Shown piece after piece: positions 6,593-15,286 of a DNA stretch of 32,167 nt. The DNA is taken from NCBI GenBank assembly GCA_947254025.1, contig CAMYBS010000013.1, positions 1 through 32,167 on the forward strand. The letters run 5' to 3'. Each line of letters begins with the position of its first letter. The first letter of the stretch is position 1. Below the pieces are notes generated by a model. That model was not told the origin of the DNA. It did not search any database and worked only from the letters and a program-made list of their open reading frames with translations. The stretch is from an uncultured Clostridia bacterium. GTDB taxonomy: Bacteria; Bacillota; Clostridia; Tissierellales; Peptoniphilaceae. The position numbers and the translations under genes are program-made.

Positions 6593-8173
6593 ATGGGCGA
6601 AATATTAGAGTTTAGAAATGTAGGAAAAAGCTTCTCCGGTAATCACGTTTTAAAGGATGTTTCATTCAAACTTAAAGAAGGAGAGATCCTAGGACTTGTA
6701 GGAGAAAATGGTGCTGGTAAATCGACCATGATGAACATACTCTTTGGTATGAGTTTCATTAAAGAGACTGGTGGCTATGAAGGAGATGTTCTTATCGATG
6801 GCGAAAAGGTTAATTTTAAAAACCCTATAGACGCATTAAATGCCGGTATCGGTATGGTGCATCAAGAGTTTTCATTGATTCCAGAGTTTACTGCAACAGA
6901 AAATATATTGTTAAATCGTGAAATTACTAAAAAGAATCCAATCTCTGCTGTATTTGGCAAACAATTGGAAACATTAGAGAGATCTACGATGGAAGAGAAG
7001 GCAAAAGAAGCTATAGAAAAGCTTGGTGTTGACATAAACTCAAAGACTTTGGCAAAGGATATGCCAGTTGGTCACAAGCAATTTTTGGAGATAGCTAGAG
7101 AGCTTTCTAAAGAAAAAGTAAAAATTATTATCATGGACGAGCCGACTGCGGTACTAACTGAGTCGGAAGCCGATATACTTATCGATGCGATGAAGAGACT
7201 TGCAAAGAAAGGTATAGCCATCATCTTCATCTCACACAGACTTCGTGAAATAATCGATGTTTGTGATCAAGTCATAGTTCTTCGTGACGGAGAAATTATA
7301 AAAGATACTGAAAATAAAGACCTTAATATCATGGAGATAGCAAGCTGGATGGTTGGCCGTGATATGTCAAAGAAGGAACAAACTAAAGAGCTAAGAGAAG
7401 TTGGCGATGAGACTATAATGAAGGTTGAACACCTTTATGTAGATATGCCAGGCGAGTCGGTTCGCGATGTTTCCTTCGAGGTTAAAAAAGGCGAAATACT
7501 TGGCGTATGCGGTCTAGCTGGTCAAGGTAAACTTGGTATTCCAAACGGAATCATGGGTCTATACCCATCGGGCGGAACTGTTACCTATGAAGGCGAGATG
7601 CTAGATATAAATCATACAAAGGAAGTTTTAAAGAAAAATTTAGCCTTTGTATCAGAGGATCGTCGTGGTGTTGGACTTCTTCTTGATGAAGGAATTGACT
7701 GGAACATAGCCTTCGATGCTATGATGGTTAACGATAGATTCACTAAGAAGGTCGGACCATTTAAGTTTAGAGATGATAAGGCGATGAAAGAAGCCGCTCT
7801 TAAATACATTGACGAGCTTGAAATAAGGACTCAAGGTCCAAGTGAAAAAGCAAAGAACTTATCAGGTGGTAACCAACAAAAGGTATGTTTGGCAAAGGCA
7901 TTTGCACTTGAGCCAAAATTCTTATTTGTATCAGAACCAACTCGTGGTATAGATATCGGTGCGAAATCACTTGTACTTGAAGCACTTAGAAAGTATAACA
8001 GAGAGCATGAAACATCCATAGTCATCATATCAAGTGAACTTGAAGAGTTAAGAAGCATAGCTGACAGAATACTTGTTATATTCGAAGGAAAAGTTTTTGG
8101 AGAGCTATTACCTACAGATCCGGTAGAGTACTTTGGACTAATGATGGCCGGAACAAAACCGGAGGAGGTGTAG
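6593..8173 (+). CDS. ABC importer ATP-binding protein, tandem nucleotide-binding domains
   Basis: A 526-residue ATPase of the ribose/galactose/nucleoside (RbsA/YufO-like) class with two nucleotide-binding domains. The first has Walker A GENGAGKST (37-45), a Q-loop (VHQEFSL), a degenerate signature (MPVGHKQ) and Walker B IIIMDEPT. The second has a degenerate Walker A (GLAGQGKLG), a clear signature LSGGNQQK and Walker B LFVSEPTRGID. One intact and one altered set is usual for this class. It energises uptake by the two following permeases; the gene ends 4 bases before the first permease. Confidence 0.93.
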   Translation: MGEILEFRNVGKSFSGNHVLKDVSFKLKEGEILGLVGENGAGKSTMMNILFGMSFIKETGGYEGDVLIDGEKVNFKNPIDALNAGIGMVHQEFSLIPEFTATENILLNREITKKNPISAVFGKQLETLERSTMEEKAKEAIEKLGVDINSKTLAKDMPVGHKQFLEIARELSKEKVKIIIMDEPTAVLTESEADILIDAMKRLAKKGIAIIFISHRLREIIDVCDQVIVLRDGEIIKDTENKDLNIMEIASWMVGRDMSKKEQTKELREVGDETIMKVEHLYVDMPGESVRDVSFEVKKGEILGVCGLAGQGKLGIPNGIMGLYPSGGTVTYEGEMLDINHTKEVLKKNLAFVSEDRRGVGLLLDEGIDWNIAFDAMMVNDRFTKKVGPFKFRDDKAMKEAALKYIDELEIRTQGPSEKAKNLSGGNQQKVCLAKAFALEPKFLFVSEPTRGIDIGAKSLVLEALRKYNREHETSIVIISSELEELRSIADRILVIFEGKVFGELLPTDPVEYFGLMMAGTKPEEV

Positions 8174-8176
8174 AAT

Positions 8177-9232
8177 ATGAGAGAAGAAAGTTTTGTTAAA
8201 AGAGTCGGACTTCCTAGAATAATTATTTTCTTTTTCATAGTAGGACTTTTCATAGTTGGATCCTTTATAGGCGTTGACTTAAAAAGATCATTCATAGACG
8301 TTCTAACACGTTTCGGTATGAACGCAATACTAGTATTATCAATGATACCTATGATACAAGCGGGCTGCGGACTTAACTTTGGTTTGCCAGTTGGACTTAT
8401 AGGTGGTATGCTAGGAGCAGTTTTATCACTTGAATTAAGATTAACAGGTATAGGCGGCGTAACATTTGCACTTGGTCTAGGAATGCTTTTCGGAGCAATC
8501 TTTGGCTGGGTTTATGGCCTAATCTTAAATAGAGTAAAAGGCGACGAAATGATTATCGCAACATACGTTGGTTTCTCATTCATCGCACTAATGAATATAT
8601 TTTGGGTAGTACTTCCATTTAGAAATCCAGAATCAGTTATGGGTTTCAATGGTGAAGGTTTAAGAACAACTATATCTTTAAAGGCATATTGGGAGAAAGC
8701 CTTCTCTCGTATACTTGGTATAGAGCTTGATACAGCAAGTGAATTAGGAGACAAATTACTTATACCAGTAGGTATGTTTATAGTGTTTGCAATATTTGCA
8801 TATTTAGTTTATCTTTTCTTTAAATCTAAAAAAGGTACTACAATGACAGCTGTTGGCTCAAACGAAAATTACGCAAGAGCTGCAGGTGCACACATCAACA
8901 AGACAAGGATGCTAGCAGTAATCCTTTCATGCGCTATAGGTGCAGCCGGTATGGTTATCTATGAACAAAGTTACGGCTTCGTTCAAATGTATAACGCACC
9001 ACAATTCTTCGCTTTCCCAAGCGTTGCAGCCATACTACTTGGTGGTGCATCCATTAAAAAAGCTAATATAAAGAACGTTTTAATAGGTACACTACTTTTC
9101 CAAGGTATATTAACAATGACACCAACAGTTATTAACACAGCAATAAAGGTCGATATATCAGAAGTTTTAAGACTTATAATATCAAACGGACTTATACTAT
9201 TTGCCTTAACACGTAAGGAGGGTGGAAAATAA
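8177..9232 (+). CDS. ABC importer permease 1 (BPD_transp_2 family)
   Basis: A 351-residue integral membrane protein with about eight hydrophobic helices, a family-typical early segment (MIQAGCGLNFGLPVGLIGG) and the cytoplasmic coupling region near TTMTAVGSNENYARAAGAHINKTRMLAVILS, which contains the AVG.N..AA..AGI-like motif of sugar and nucleoside permeases. GGAGGAGGTG lies just before the start, within the end of the ATPase gene. It pairs with the next permease to form a heterodimeric channel. The stop overlaps the next start by one base. Confidence 0.92.
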   Translation: MREESFVKRVGLPRIIIFFFIVGLFIVGSFIGVDLKRSFIDVLTRFGMNAILVLSMIPMIQAGCGLNFGLPVGLIGGMLGAVLSLELRLTGIGGVTFALGLGMLFGAIFGWVYGLILNRVKGDEMIIATYVGFSFIALMNIFWVVLPFRNPESVMGFNGEGLRTTISLKAYWEKAFSRILGIELDTASELGDKLLIPVGMFIVFAIFAYLVYLFFKSKKGTTMTAVGSNENYARAAGAHINKTRMLAVILSCAIGAAGMVIYEQSYGFVQMYNAPQFFAFPSVAAILLGGASIKKANIKNVLIGTLLFQGILTMTPTVINTAIKVDISEVLRLIISNGLILFALTRKEGGK

Positions 9233-10344
9233 TGAAAAAGCGTAATAAATTCTTTACAGTAAATGAATACACCGTTCCTGTGATGTTTATCATCATATGC
9301 GCGATAGGTATAGTTTTTAGTAGATTCACACCACAATTTTTGGTTTCACAAGTAGTTATAAGATTTGCAAGAAACGCATTTTTGGTACTTTCACTACTAA
9401 TACCTATAGTTGCCGGTCTAGGCATAAACTTTGGTATGGTACTAGGAGCCATGGCAGGACAAATTGCACTTATATTCGTTGAAAACTGGGGTATTACAGG
9501 CCTACCAGCAATTATAATTGCTGCACTTGTATCCATCCCTATCTCAATTATACTTGGTTTATTCGCAGGTGGCGTATTAAACAAAGCAAAATCAAGAGAA
9601 ATGATCACATCCATGATACTTGGATACTTCATGACAGGTGTTTATCAATTCTTTGTATTATATATTTTTGGTGGAGTAATTCCATTCGCTAACAAGAGCT
9701 TAATTTTATCACGTGGCTACGGCGTTAGAAATGCAATCGACCTACAAAGTCAAAAAGGACTTGATAAATTATTAGATAGAATCATTGGTCAAGACATATC
9801 AGTTCTAGGTATTCAATTACCAATAGCAACATTCATAGTTATCATACTAGCTTGTCTTTTCATAGTTTGGTTTAGAAAAACAAAATTAGGACAAGACATG
9901 AGAGCCGTTGGAGCCGATATGAAGATAGCCGAAGACGCAGGTATAAACGTTGACAAGACAAGACTTAAAGCCATCGTCATCTCAACAGTTATGGCATCAT
10001 TCGGACAAATTATCTATCTACAAAACATCGGTAACTTAAACACATATAACGGTGCAGACCAAACAGCACTATATGCAGCAGCAGCTTTACTAATAGGCGG
10101 TGCGAGCGTATCGAAGGCGACTATCAAAAATGCACTTGTAGGTACAGTCTTATTCCACTTGATGTTTATAGTAATGCCTACAGCAGGAGCTAATATCACA
10201 GGTAACTCAATGATAGGTGAGTACCTAAGAACATTCATTTCATACGCAGTAGTTACAGTTACACTTATACTTCACTCTATAAGAAGAAAGAGCGAAGCAA
10301 TAGAAGAGATGGAAAAATTAAAAACAGAAGAGGCTAAAAAGTAA
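9232..10344 (+). CDS. ABC importer permease 2 (BPD_transp_2 family)
   Basis: A 370-residue membrane protein related to permease 1: IVAGLGINFGMVLGAMAG near the N-terminus and QDMRAVGADMKIAEDAGINVDKT at the coupling loop. The start codon overlaps the preceding stop (TAATG) behind AGGAGGG, so translation is coupled. A charged tail (about 350-370) is cytoplasmic. It completes the receptor-ATPase-permease-permease set; a strong terminator follows. Confidence 0.92.
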   Translation: MKKRNKFFTVNEYTVPVMFIIICAIGIVFSRFTPQFLVSQVVIRFARNAFLVLSLLIPIVAGLGINFGMVLGAMAGQIALIFVENWGITGLPAIIIAALVSIPISIILGLFAGGVLNKAKSREMITSMILGYFMTGVYQFFVLYIFGGVIPFANKSLILSRGYGVRNAIDLQSQKGLDKLLDRIIGQDISVLGIQLPIATFIVIILACLFIVWFRKTKLGQDMRAVGADMKIAEDAGINVDKTRLKAIVISTVMASFGQIIYLQNIGNLNTYNGADQTALYAAAALLIGGASVSKATIKNALVGTVLFHLMFIVMPTAGANITGNSMIGEYLRTFISYAVVTVTLILHSIRRKSEAIEEMEKLKTEEAKK

Positions 10345-10374
10345 TTTCTTCTTTAAAACCATATAAAGAACGAG

Positions 10375-10404
10375 GCGTTCACTTAGGTGAACGCTTTGTT
10401 TTTT
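10375..10404 (+). terminator. Intrinsic terminator of the ABC importer operon
   Basis: Perfect 8-bp stem GCGTTCAC/GTGAACGC (10375-10382 with 10387-10394), 4-base loop and a T-rich tail. Confidence 0.88.
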
Positions 10405-10413
10405 GCAAAACTA

Positions 10414-10547
10414 TATTTTTTGTTGTAAATTTATTTTTTGCTATAAATTATCTTTTAAGTGCAAATATATTTTTGAAGAAGAATTATTTTTTTAACATGA
10501 TTTTATTTTTGAATAAGAACTGTTTTTTTGATCACGATTTTATTTTA
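10414..10547. repeat. A+T-rich imperfect tandem repeats
   Basis: The 379-base gap 10345-10723 contains no gene. Two short units (10414-10430 and 10432-10448, starting TATTTTTTG and ending TAAAT) are followed by two longer units (10475-10510 and 10511-10547, both starting GAA.AAGAA, with a T7 run and GATTTTATTTT). No further element is apparent until the promoter at 10655. Confidence 0.55.
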
Positions 10548-10654
10548 TATAAATATCTTGTGCTAAATTTTTTGCTTTGATTAATATTTTGAAGGATTAT
10601 AAACATTTTATCTACCTTAATTGTTGAGCGAAAATATTATCAACATAAAAACTC

Positions 10655-10683
10655 TTGACATATTAGTTAGCTTATGCTAACAT
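10655..10683 (+). promoter_or_regulatory. Promoter with embedded GTTAGC-N4-GCTAAC operator (MFS gene)
   Basis: TTGACA (10655-10660), 17-base spacer, TAACAT (10678-10683). The perfect inverted repeat GTTAGC-ttat-GCTAAC (10666-10681) fills the spacer and enters the -10, an ideal repressor position. The same promoter-operator precedes the next gene. The sequence resembles the TTAGGTTAG half-site of DtxR/IdeR-type metal regulators, so iron or manganese control is a reasonable inference. Confidence 0.7.
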
Positions 10684-10723
10684 GTAATCAATATTAATGT
10701 TTTTAAAGAAAGGAGGCTTATTA

Positions 10724-11980
10724 ATGAAGCTTTCTATGAAAAATTTACTTAAAAACAAAAGTTATTTAAGCTATTTTTTCGCGAGCGCTTTGTCGATGGG
10801 CTCGTCAAATATTTTGCAATTTGCTTTGGCTCTATACATCTTGGATATGACTGGCTCGCCCTTGATTTATGCCTCTATACTTTCTATAATTATAATTCCG
10901 AGGATAATACTGACACCCATGGCTGGCGTTTTAGGCGACAGGCTAAGACGTATAGATATAATGAAGGTTTTAAACTTTGCCCAGGCTCTTCTTATGCTAA
11001 TATATGCGATATTTGCAATTTTTTACAAAAATATTTCTCTTATTGCGGTTTACGCTCTTGTAATTCTTCTTGAGATGATTGAGGTTTTTTATAATGCGGC
11101 GGAAAATTCAATACTCGCTGAGATTATTGATCAAGATCTGATGGAGGAGGCTGTTGCTTTTTCAAAGGTAGATGACGGCATTGTCTATGTGACTACACCT
11201 ATGCTTGCGGCATTTATATATAAGCACTTTGCTTTGAGTGGATCTTTTATTTTGGTTTGCGCTTTGATGAGTTTAACATTTATTTTAAATTTCTTTATAA
11301 AAACGCCTTTTGCAGTCAAGGTCAATCACGATGAGAAAAATTCTTTTAAAAGCTATTTTACAGATTTTAAAGATGGTCTACTTGAGCTAAGCAAAAATAA
11401 ATTCGCTAAAGTCTTTGTCGTTGTAGCTCCTTTAATAAATTTTTCTTTTGACGCGGTTTGCTCAGTAATTATAACTTATGTTTTTTTAGAAGTCTTTAAG
11501 CTTGATGAATATGTTTATGGTGTCTATAGAACGATAACTTCATTAGTGAGCATAACTCTGCCATTTATAATACTTCCTGTAGTTAAAAAATTTAAGCCTT
11601 TAAAATTATTGAAGTATGCTTCTTTATCTATAGCCACATGCATCTTTTTAATGGGAGCCGCTGTGTACTACGGCAGCTTGGATTTAGAAAATAATGCAAT
11701 TATTAGCGTTATCTTAATAACTATTTTTGATTGTTTAATAATTAGCTCAGTTATGCCGCTTAATATAGCGACACAGGTTTTCTTTCAAAAGAATGTCAAG
11801 GATGAGTACAGAAGTAGGATTTTATCAGTGCTTAGAATGCTTGTTCTATCATCGATACCTCTTGGCAATATGTTTTATGGATTTCTAGCAAATACATTTA
11901 AGGTTTATATATGTATCTTTGTCGGCAGTTTGGCAGTTTTTATAACATATCCACTTATTTTATATCTATCGAGAGAATAA
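10724..11980 (+). CDS. MFS transporter, probable exporter
   Basis: A 418-residue protein with about 12 hydrophobic helices and the major-facilitator motif A (GVLGDRLRRIDIMK, G...DR..RR) in the first cytoplasmic loop. It resembles the secretion-effector/drug-exporter group of the family. The start at 10724 is chosen because AAAGGAGG lies 8-9 bases before it; the ATG at 10697 sits at the expected transcription start and has no ribosome site. The gene is A+T-richer, with many TTT and TTA codons, than the flanking operons, and lies behind an A+T-rich repeat stretch, so lateral transfer is possible. The shared operator with the DUF3793 gene suggests a role in metal or siderophore/haem homeostasis (inference). 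Confidence 0.82.
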   Translation: MKLSMKNLLKNKSYLSYFFASALSMGSSNILQFALALYILDMTGSPLIYASILSIIIIPRIILTPMAGVLGDRLRRIDIMKVLNFAQALLMLIYAIFAIFYKNISLIAVYALVILLEMIEVFYNAAENSILAEIIDQDLMEEAVAFSKVDDGIVYVTTPMLAAFIYKHFALSGSFILVCALMSLTFILNFFIKTPFAVKVNHDEKNSFKSYFTDFKDGLLELSKNKFAKVFVVVAPLINFSFDAVCSVIITYVFLEVFKLDEYVYGVYRTITSLVSITLPFIILPVVKKFKPLKLLKYASLSIATCIFLMGAAVYYGSLDLENNAIISVILITIFDCLIISSVMPLNIATQVFFQKNVKDEYRSRILSVLRMLVLSSIPLGNMFYGFLANTFKVYICIFVGSLAVFITYPLILYLSRE

Positions 11981-11986
11981 AAAGGC

Positions 11987-12015
11987 TTGACTTATTAGTT
12001 AGCTTGTGCTAATAT
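11987..12015 (+). promoter_or_regulatory. Second promoter with GTTAGC-type operator (DUF3793 gene)
   Basis: TTGACT (11987-11992), 17-base spacer, TAATAT (12010-12015). GTTAGC-ttgt-GCTAAT (11998-12013) occupies the same place as in the promoter at 10655, with one mismatch. The two promoters share about 25 of 29 bases. Confidence 0.7.
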
Positions 12016-12025
12016 ATTCTTGAGT

Positions 12026-12043
12026 CGTTAGCCCACGCTAACG
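12026..12043. promoter_or_regulatory. Third copy of the operator, downstream of the promoter
   Basis: CGTTAGC-ccac-GCTAACG, a perfect 7-bp inverted repeat about 10 bases after the -10 at 12010. A second operator here would let a repressor bind in tandem or block elongation. Confidence 0.65.
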
Positions 12044-12075
12044 CTTTGTAAATATTTATAGAGAGGAAGAGTGCC

Positions 12076-12678
12076 ATGTGCGAGGTGAAGTTTGAGAGCA
12101 TCTTAGCAAATCACTGCTCACCTGTCCTTATGGGGACTAAGCTATCGAATTTAATATCTGTTTCGAAGCAGGACGCAGGTCATGGCGATGAGCTTCTCAA
12201 GAAGTACAAAAGTGCATTTAAGACTTATGGCATTGCCATAGAAATGCTTTGTGAGTGCGACGAGAGAATGCAACTTTTTGTCTACAATGAAGAAAGGCTT
12301 AGGAGGCATCTACATAAGGAGAGTATAGCGAGCTTTCTTATGGACTACGGTTACAGTAGTAGTGACCTAAGTAGCTGTCTAGCTGTGCTTAAGGCTAAGC
12401 TTAGACACTTTGAATTTCCTCACGAGATTGGTATCTTTTTAGGTTTTCCACTTGATGATGTCAGAAGCTTTATCGAAAATCAAGGACAAAACTACATCTA
12501 CTGCTCTTACTGGAAGGTTTATCACAATCCCGACCTTGCTAGGCGCACCTTCGACCTATATGACAGGCTCAGAGCCTTTGTTAAGTCTAGGCTCGATGAG
12601 GGTGACTCTATCGAGGCAGTAATGCGCGATGTTTACAAGAGTTCTAAAGGACTACACGATTTATTGAATGCTTATTAA
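12076..12678 (+). CDS. DUF3793 family protein
   Basis: A 200-residue soluble protein. The core HEIGIFLGFPLDDVRSFIENQGQNYIYCSYWKVYHNPDLA (about 115-155) matches the DUF3793 pattern (LG.P..DV..FI, YWKVY). The family is widespread in anaerobic Firmicutes and has no proven function. It has cysteines at the N-terminus (MCEVKF, NHCSP) and elsewhere (CECDE), without a classical metal-site motif. The start follows GAGAGGAAGAG. It has two operator copies in front, shared with the MFS gene, and ends at its own terminator. A role in metal or haem response is an inference from regulation only. Confidence 0.78.
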   Translation: MCEVKFESILANHCSPVLMGTKLSNLISVSKQDAGHGDELLKKYKSAFKTYGIAIEMLCECDERMQLFVYNEERLRRHLHKESIASFLMDYGYSSSDLSSCLAVLKAKLRHFEFPHEIGIFLGFPLDDVRSFIENQGQNYIYCSYWKVYHNPDLARRTFDLYDRLRAFVKSRLDEGDSIEAVMRDVYKSSKGLHDLLNAY

Positions 12679-12684
12679 TACTTT

Positions 12685-12712
12685 GTGGGTAGAGAGATCT
12701 ATCCACTTTTTT
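12685..12712 (+). terminator. Intrinsic terminator of the DUF3793 gene
   Basis: 9-bp stem GTGGGTAGA/TCTATCCAC (one G-U), GAGA loop, six T. Confidence 0.85.
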
Positions 12713-12713
12713 C

Positions 12714-12742
12714 TTGCTATTATCACGAATTCATTATATAAT
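12714..12742 (+). promoter_or_regulatory. Promoter of the response regulator operon
   Basis: TTGCTA (12714-12719), 17-base spacer and TATAAT (12737-12742), starting right after the preceding terminator's T-run. Confidence 0.7.
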
Positions 12743-12759
12743 TATCTTGAGGTGTTCTT

Positions 12760-13431
12760 ATGATATTGATAGTTGAAGACGATAAAGATATAAACAATTT
12801 AATTAAGGAGCTCTTAGGAGAGCGTGGGTTTGAAACGAAGCAGGTCTTTGATGGGGCTGAAGCGGTTGACTACCTAAAGAATAATGAGGTGGACTTGATG
12901 CTTTTGGACCTTATGATGCCTAAGCTTATGGGTGAGGACGTGATTAACTATGTAAGAAGCCGTGGTATGAAGATGCCTATCATAGTTTTATCTGCGAAGA
13001 TTGACAAGGCGACTAGGCTTGGCTGCCTTGACCTTGGCTGCGACGATTTCATTATGAAGCCTTTTGATACTGATGAGCTTATAAGTCGTGTGAGGGCTCA
13101 GCTAAGGCGCTCTAATGCATACAACAGACTTGGCGAGAAGGCTGTGCGCTTCGAGGACTTCTACCTTGACAATGACAATAACGTCATAAGCTTTAAGGAA
13201 GTGCCTCTTAACTTAACAAGGATGGAGTACAAGCTACTAAGACTATTGATTGAAAATCCTAAAAAGGTTTTCACGAAAGAGAATTTATATAGATCTGTTT
13301 GGGAAGATGACATCTACTCAGACAACACCATCAACGTGCATATATCAAACCTCAGAAATAAACTAAAGGAGATTGACCCGGATCATAAGTACATAAAGAC
13401 TGTTTGGTCCATAGGTTATATATTGAAATGA
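12760..13431 (+). CDS. OmpR/PhoB-type response regulator
   Basis: A 223-residue two-domain regulator. The receiver domain (1-115) has the acidic pocket (E6, D7, D8), phospho-acceptor D50 in LLDLMMP, S78 and K100 in IMKPF. The C-terminal winged helix (about 128-223) contains LTRMEYKLLRLLIENP and the DNA-recognition region ending NTINVHISNLRNKLK. No histidine kinase is adjacent, so it is an orphan here. It overlaps the FolC-like gene by 4 bases (ATGA). TTAACA-N5-TTAACA sites like PhoP boxes lie upstream of the LCP gene, but a link to this regulator is speculation. Confidence 0.92.
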   Translation: MILIVEDDKDINNLIKELLGERGFETKQVFDGAEAVDYLKNNEVDLMLLDLMMPKLMGEDVINYVRSRGMKMPIIVLSAKIDKATRLGCLDLGCDDFIMKPFDTDELISRVRAQLRRSNAYNRLGEKAVRFEDFYLDNDNNVISFKEVPLNLTRMEYKLLRLLIENPKKVFTKENLYRSVWEDDIYSDNTINVHISNLRNKLKEIDPDHKYIKTVWSIGYILK

Positions 13432-14714
13432 TAAATTATTTTGAAAAGGCAAGCGAGATACTTGACGGGCTCTATGGCACGGCTAAGCGCAAGCGTGACA
13501 TGACTAGCAATGAGAACATGAAGAGGCTTGTGGAGATTTTTGGGATAGACCTAAGTAAGCTTAACGTGATTCATGTCGCAGGTACTGTTGGCAAGGGCTC
13601 GTTTTGCATAATTTTGGACAATATTTTACGCGAGGCGGGACTAAAAACTGGCCTATATGTAGGACCATCGATAGAGGGCATGAACGACAGGATACGCATA
13701 AACGGAGTCTTCATACCACCAGAAAAGTTCTACACTTACCTAAAAACTATAGTTGACAAGATTACAGAGCTCGAGATCAACTGCATCTACTTCGAGGTAG
13801 TCACTCTCATCGCTCTTATGTACTTTGCTGACGAAGGTGTGGACTTTGCCATCGTCGAAGTGGGGGTTGGCGGTCTATATGACTCGACAAACTGCTTTTC
13901 TACAAAGGCTGCGGATGTCATTATGAAGGTTGACTACGACCATCAGAATGTACTTGGCAACACTTTGGAAGAGATTGCCTTCAACAAGGCAGGCATCATC
14001 ATGCCATTTGATACGGTCTACGTTTATCCTCAAGGAGACAATGTTATAGAAGTCATTAAGGACGAGGCGAAGAAGGTAGATGCGAAGGTAAAGGTCTTGC
14101 CAGCAGATGTAGATGTAGAAAAAACTGATACAAAGACAAGCTTTATATATGATGGCGAGGAGTACACTGTAAGCCTTGCAGGTGCCTTTCAAGCGACAAA
14201 CGCGGCCATGGCCGTGTGGGTAGCAAAGGACCTTGCCACAAGGTTTAGACTCGATATAAATGATGAGGCTATAAGGAAGGGACTTGGGGAAGTAAAGTGG
14301 CCTTGCCGCATAGAGACTTTGAAGGAAAACCCCTACATCATCATAGACGGAGCGCACAACGAGATAAGCGCTGCTGAACTAAAAAACTACCTAATGAGTC
14401 TTGGCAAGAGGGTCATAATGATTACTTCGTTTTTGAAGGATAAGGACTACAGGAAGGTCTTCCAAACTTTCGAGGGTTTGAAGGCAGACTTTATACTAAC
14501 GAGCCTTGTCTTCAAGGGCAGAGACTTTGAGTTCGAAAAGCTTGAGGAGGCTATAGGCGATAGGCCTGGTATCTACTTTATTAAAGACAACAAAGAGGCA
14601 TACGAGAAGGCACTTGAGCTATATACAGATGACTCGGTGATAGTCGTTGCAGGCTCACTCTACCTTGCGAGCGTTTTCAGAGATTTAATCACAGGAGAAA
14701 AGCATTATAATTAA
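13428..14714 (+). CDS. folC: FolC-like folylpolyglutamate/dihydrofolate synthase
   Basis: A 428-residue Mur-ligase-family enzyme adding glutamate to folates (and/or making dihydrofolate) in the cytoplasm. Visible motifs: N-terminal ILDGLYGTAKRKRD, P-loop HVAGTVGKGS (50-58), FAIVEVGVGGLYDSTN, KVDYDHQNVLGNTLEEIAFNKAGI, and IIDGAHNE in the C-terminal domain. The start at 13428 is chosen for its ATGA overlap with the regulator; a TTG at 13404 would extend it inside that gene. Two departures from consensus are seen: the P-loop Asn is Val (GTVGKGS for GTNGKGS) and DGAHN is followed by Glu instead of Pro. The fold is intact, so a working but perhaps altered-specificity ligase is expected. Confidence 0.88.
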   Translation: MINYFEKASEILDGLYGTAKRKRDMTSNENMKRLVEIFGIDLSKLNVIHVAGTVGKGSFCIILDNILREAGLKTGLYVGPSIEGMNDRIRINGVFIPPEKFYTYLKTIVDKITELEINCIYFEVVTLIALMYFADEGVDFAIVEVGVGGLYDSTNCFSTKAADVIMKVDYDHQNVLGNTLEEIAFNKAGIIMPFDTVYVYPQGDNVIEVIKDEAKKVDAKVKVLPADVDVEKTDTKTSFIYDGEEYTVSLAGAFQATNAAMAVWVAKDLATRFRLDINDEAIRKGLGEVKWPCRIETLKENPYIIIDGAHNEISAAELKNYLMSLGKRVIMITSFLKDKDYRKVFQTFEGLKADFILTSLVFKGRDFEFEKLEEAIGDRPGIYFIKDNKEAYEKALELYTDDSVIVVAGSLYLASVFRDLITGEKHYN

Positions 14715-14750
14715 CGAACCTGGGTATATAGTCTAAGAAGGGGTGATTAG

Positions 14751-15275
14751 ATGAAATTAGTATTTTTGATAGGCTCACAAAGAGAGGGCTCACTGAATAA
14801 ACTATTAGCAAGGGAAGTAGAGAAGGAATTTGGTGATTACGAGATCGTTGAGTACTACCCAAACGATTTTAAAATGTTCAATGGGGATCTTGAGAAGCCT
14901 GAAGAAGCTTGGATAAAGAAGATTAGAGAGGACATAAGAGAGGCAGAAGGAGTCATCATCGCTTCACCTGAGTACAACTACTCAGTTCCAGGAACAGTTA
15001 AGAACATGATAGACTGGCTATCGAGACCAAATGATGAAGGTAAGTACCTTATAGGCGGCAAGAAATTTGCTCTACTAGGAGTGACTATGGGGCTTGATGC
15101 AACAAGGCTTGCACAAAAAGAATTAACAGCAGTCCTTCATCAACTAGGAGCACATATCGATACTAAGAATATGATTAGCGTGCCATTCGCCGATGCACAA
15201 GGCAAGTTCGTAGAGGAGAACAAAGAGAGAATAAAGAACTTTGCTGATAAGTTTAAAAAGTTTATTAAGGCTTAA
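14751..15275 (+). CDS. NAD(P)H-dependent FMN reductase family flavoprotein
   Basis: A 174-residue flavodoxin-fold protein. The phosphate-binding loop is LIGSQREGSLNKLLA (5-19) and the flavin-ring segment is SPEYNYSVPGTVKNMIDWLSR (about 77-97), both hallmarks of the NADPH-dependent FMN/quinone reductase family. It follows folC by 36 bases behind a GGGGTG ribosome site, and probably shares the regulator's transcript. It reduces free flavin, quinones or azo compounds; the physiological acceptor cannot be told. A terminator follows. Confidence 0.9.
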   Translation: MKLVFLIGSQREGSLNKLLAREVEKEFGDYEIVEYYPNDFKMFNGDLEKPEEAWIKKIREDIREAEGVIIASPEYNYSVPGTVKNMIDWLSRPNDEGKYLIGGKKFALLGVTMGLDATRLAQKELTAVLHQLGAHIDTKNMISVPFADAQGKFVEENKERIKNFADKFKKFIKA

Positions 15276-15286
15276 AGCTATGTATA

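Noticed and set aside
7831..8295. A 154-codon minus-strand frame opposite the ATPase and permease 1 genes
   Set aside because: It is antisense to two well-conserved genes across their junction, and its serine-rich composition is typical of a shadow frame.
10697..10723. Longer N-terminus for the MFS protein
   Set aside because: The ATG at 10697 lies only 13 bases after the -10 and before the AAAGGAGG site; 10724 has proper spacing.
13404..13427. Earlier TTG start for folC
   Set aside because: It would overlap the regulator gene by 28 bases without a ribosome site; the ATGA overlap at 13428 is the usual arrangement.
13875..14357. A 160-codon minus-strand frame opposite folC
   Set aside because: Antisense to conserved Mur-ligase motifs, no promoter or ribosome site.
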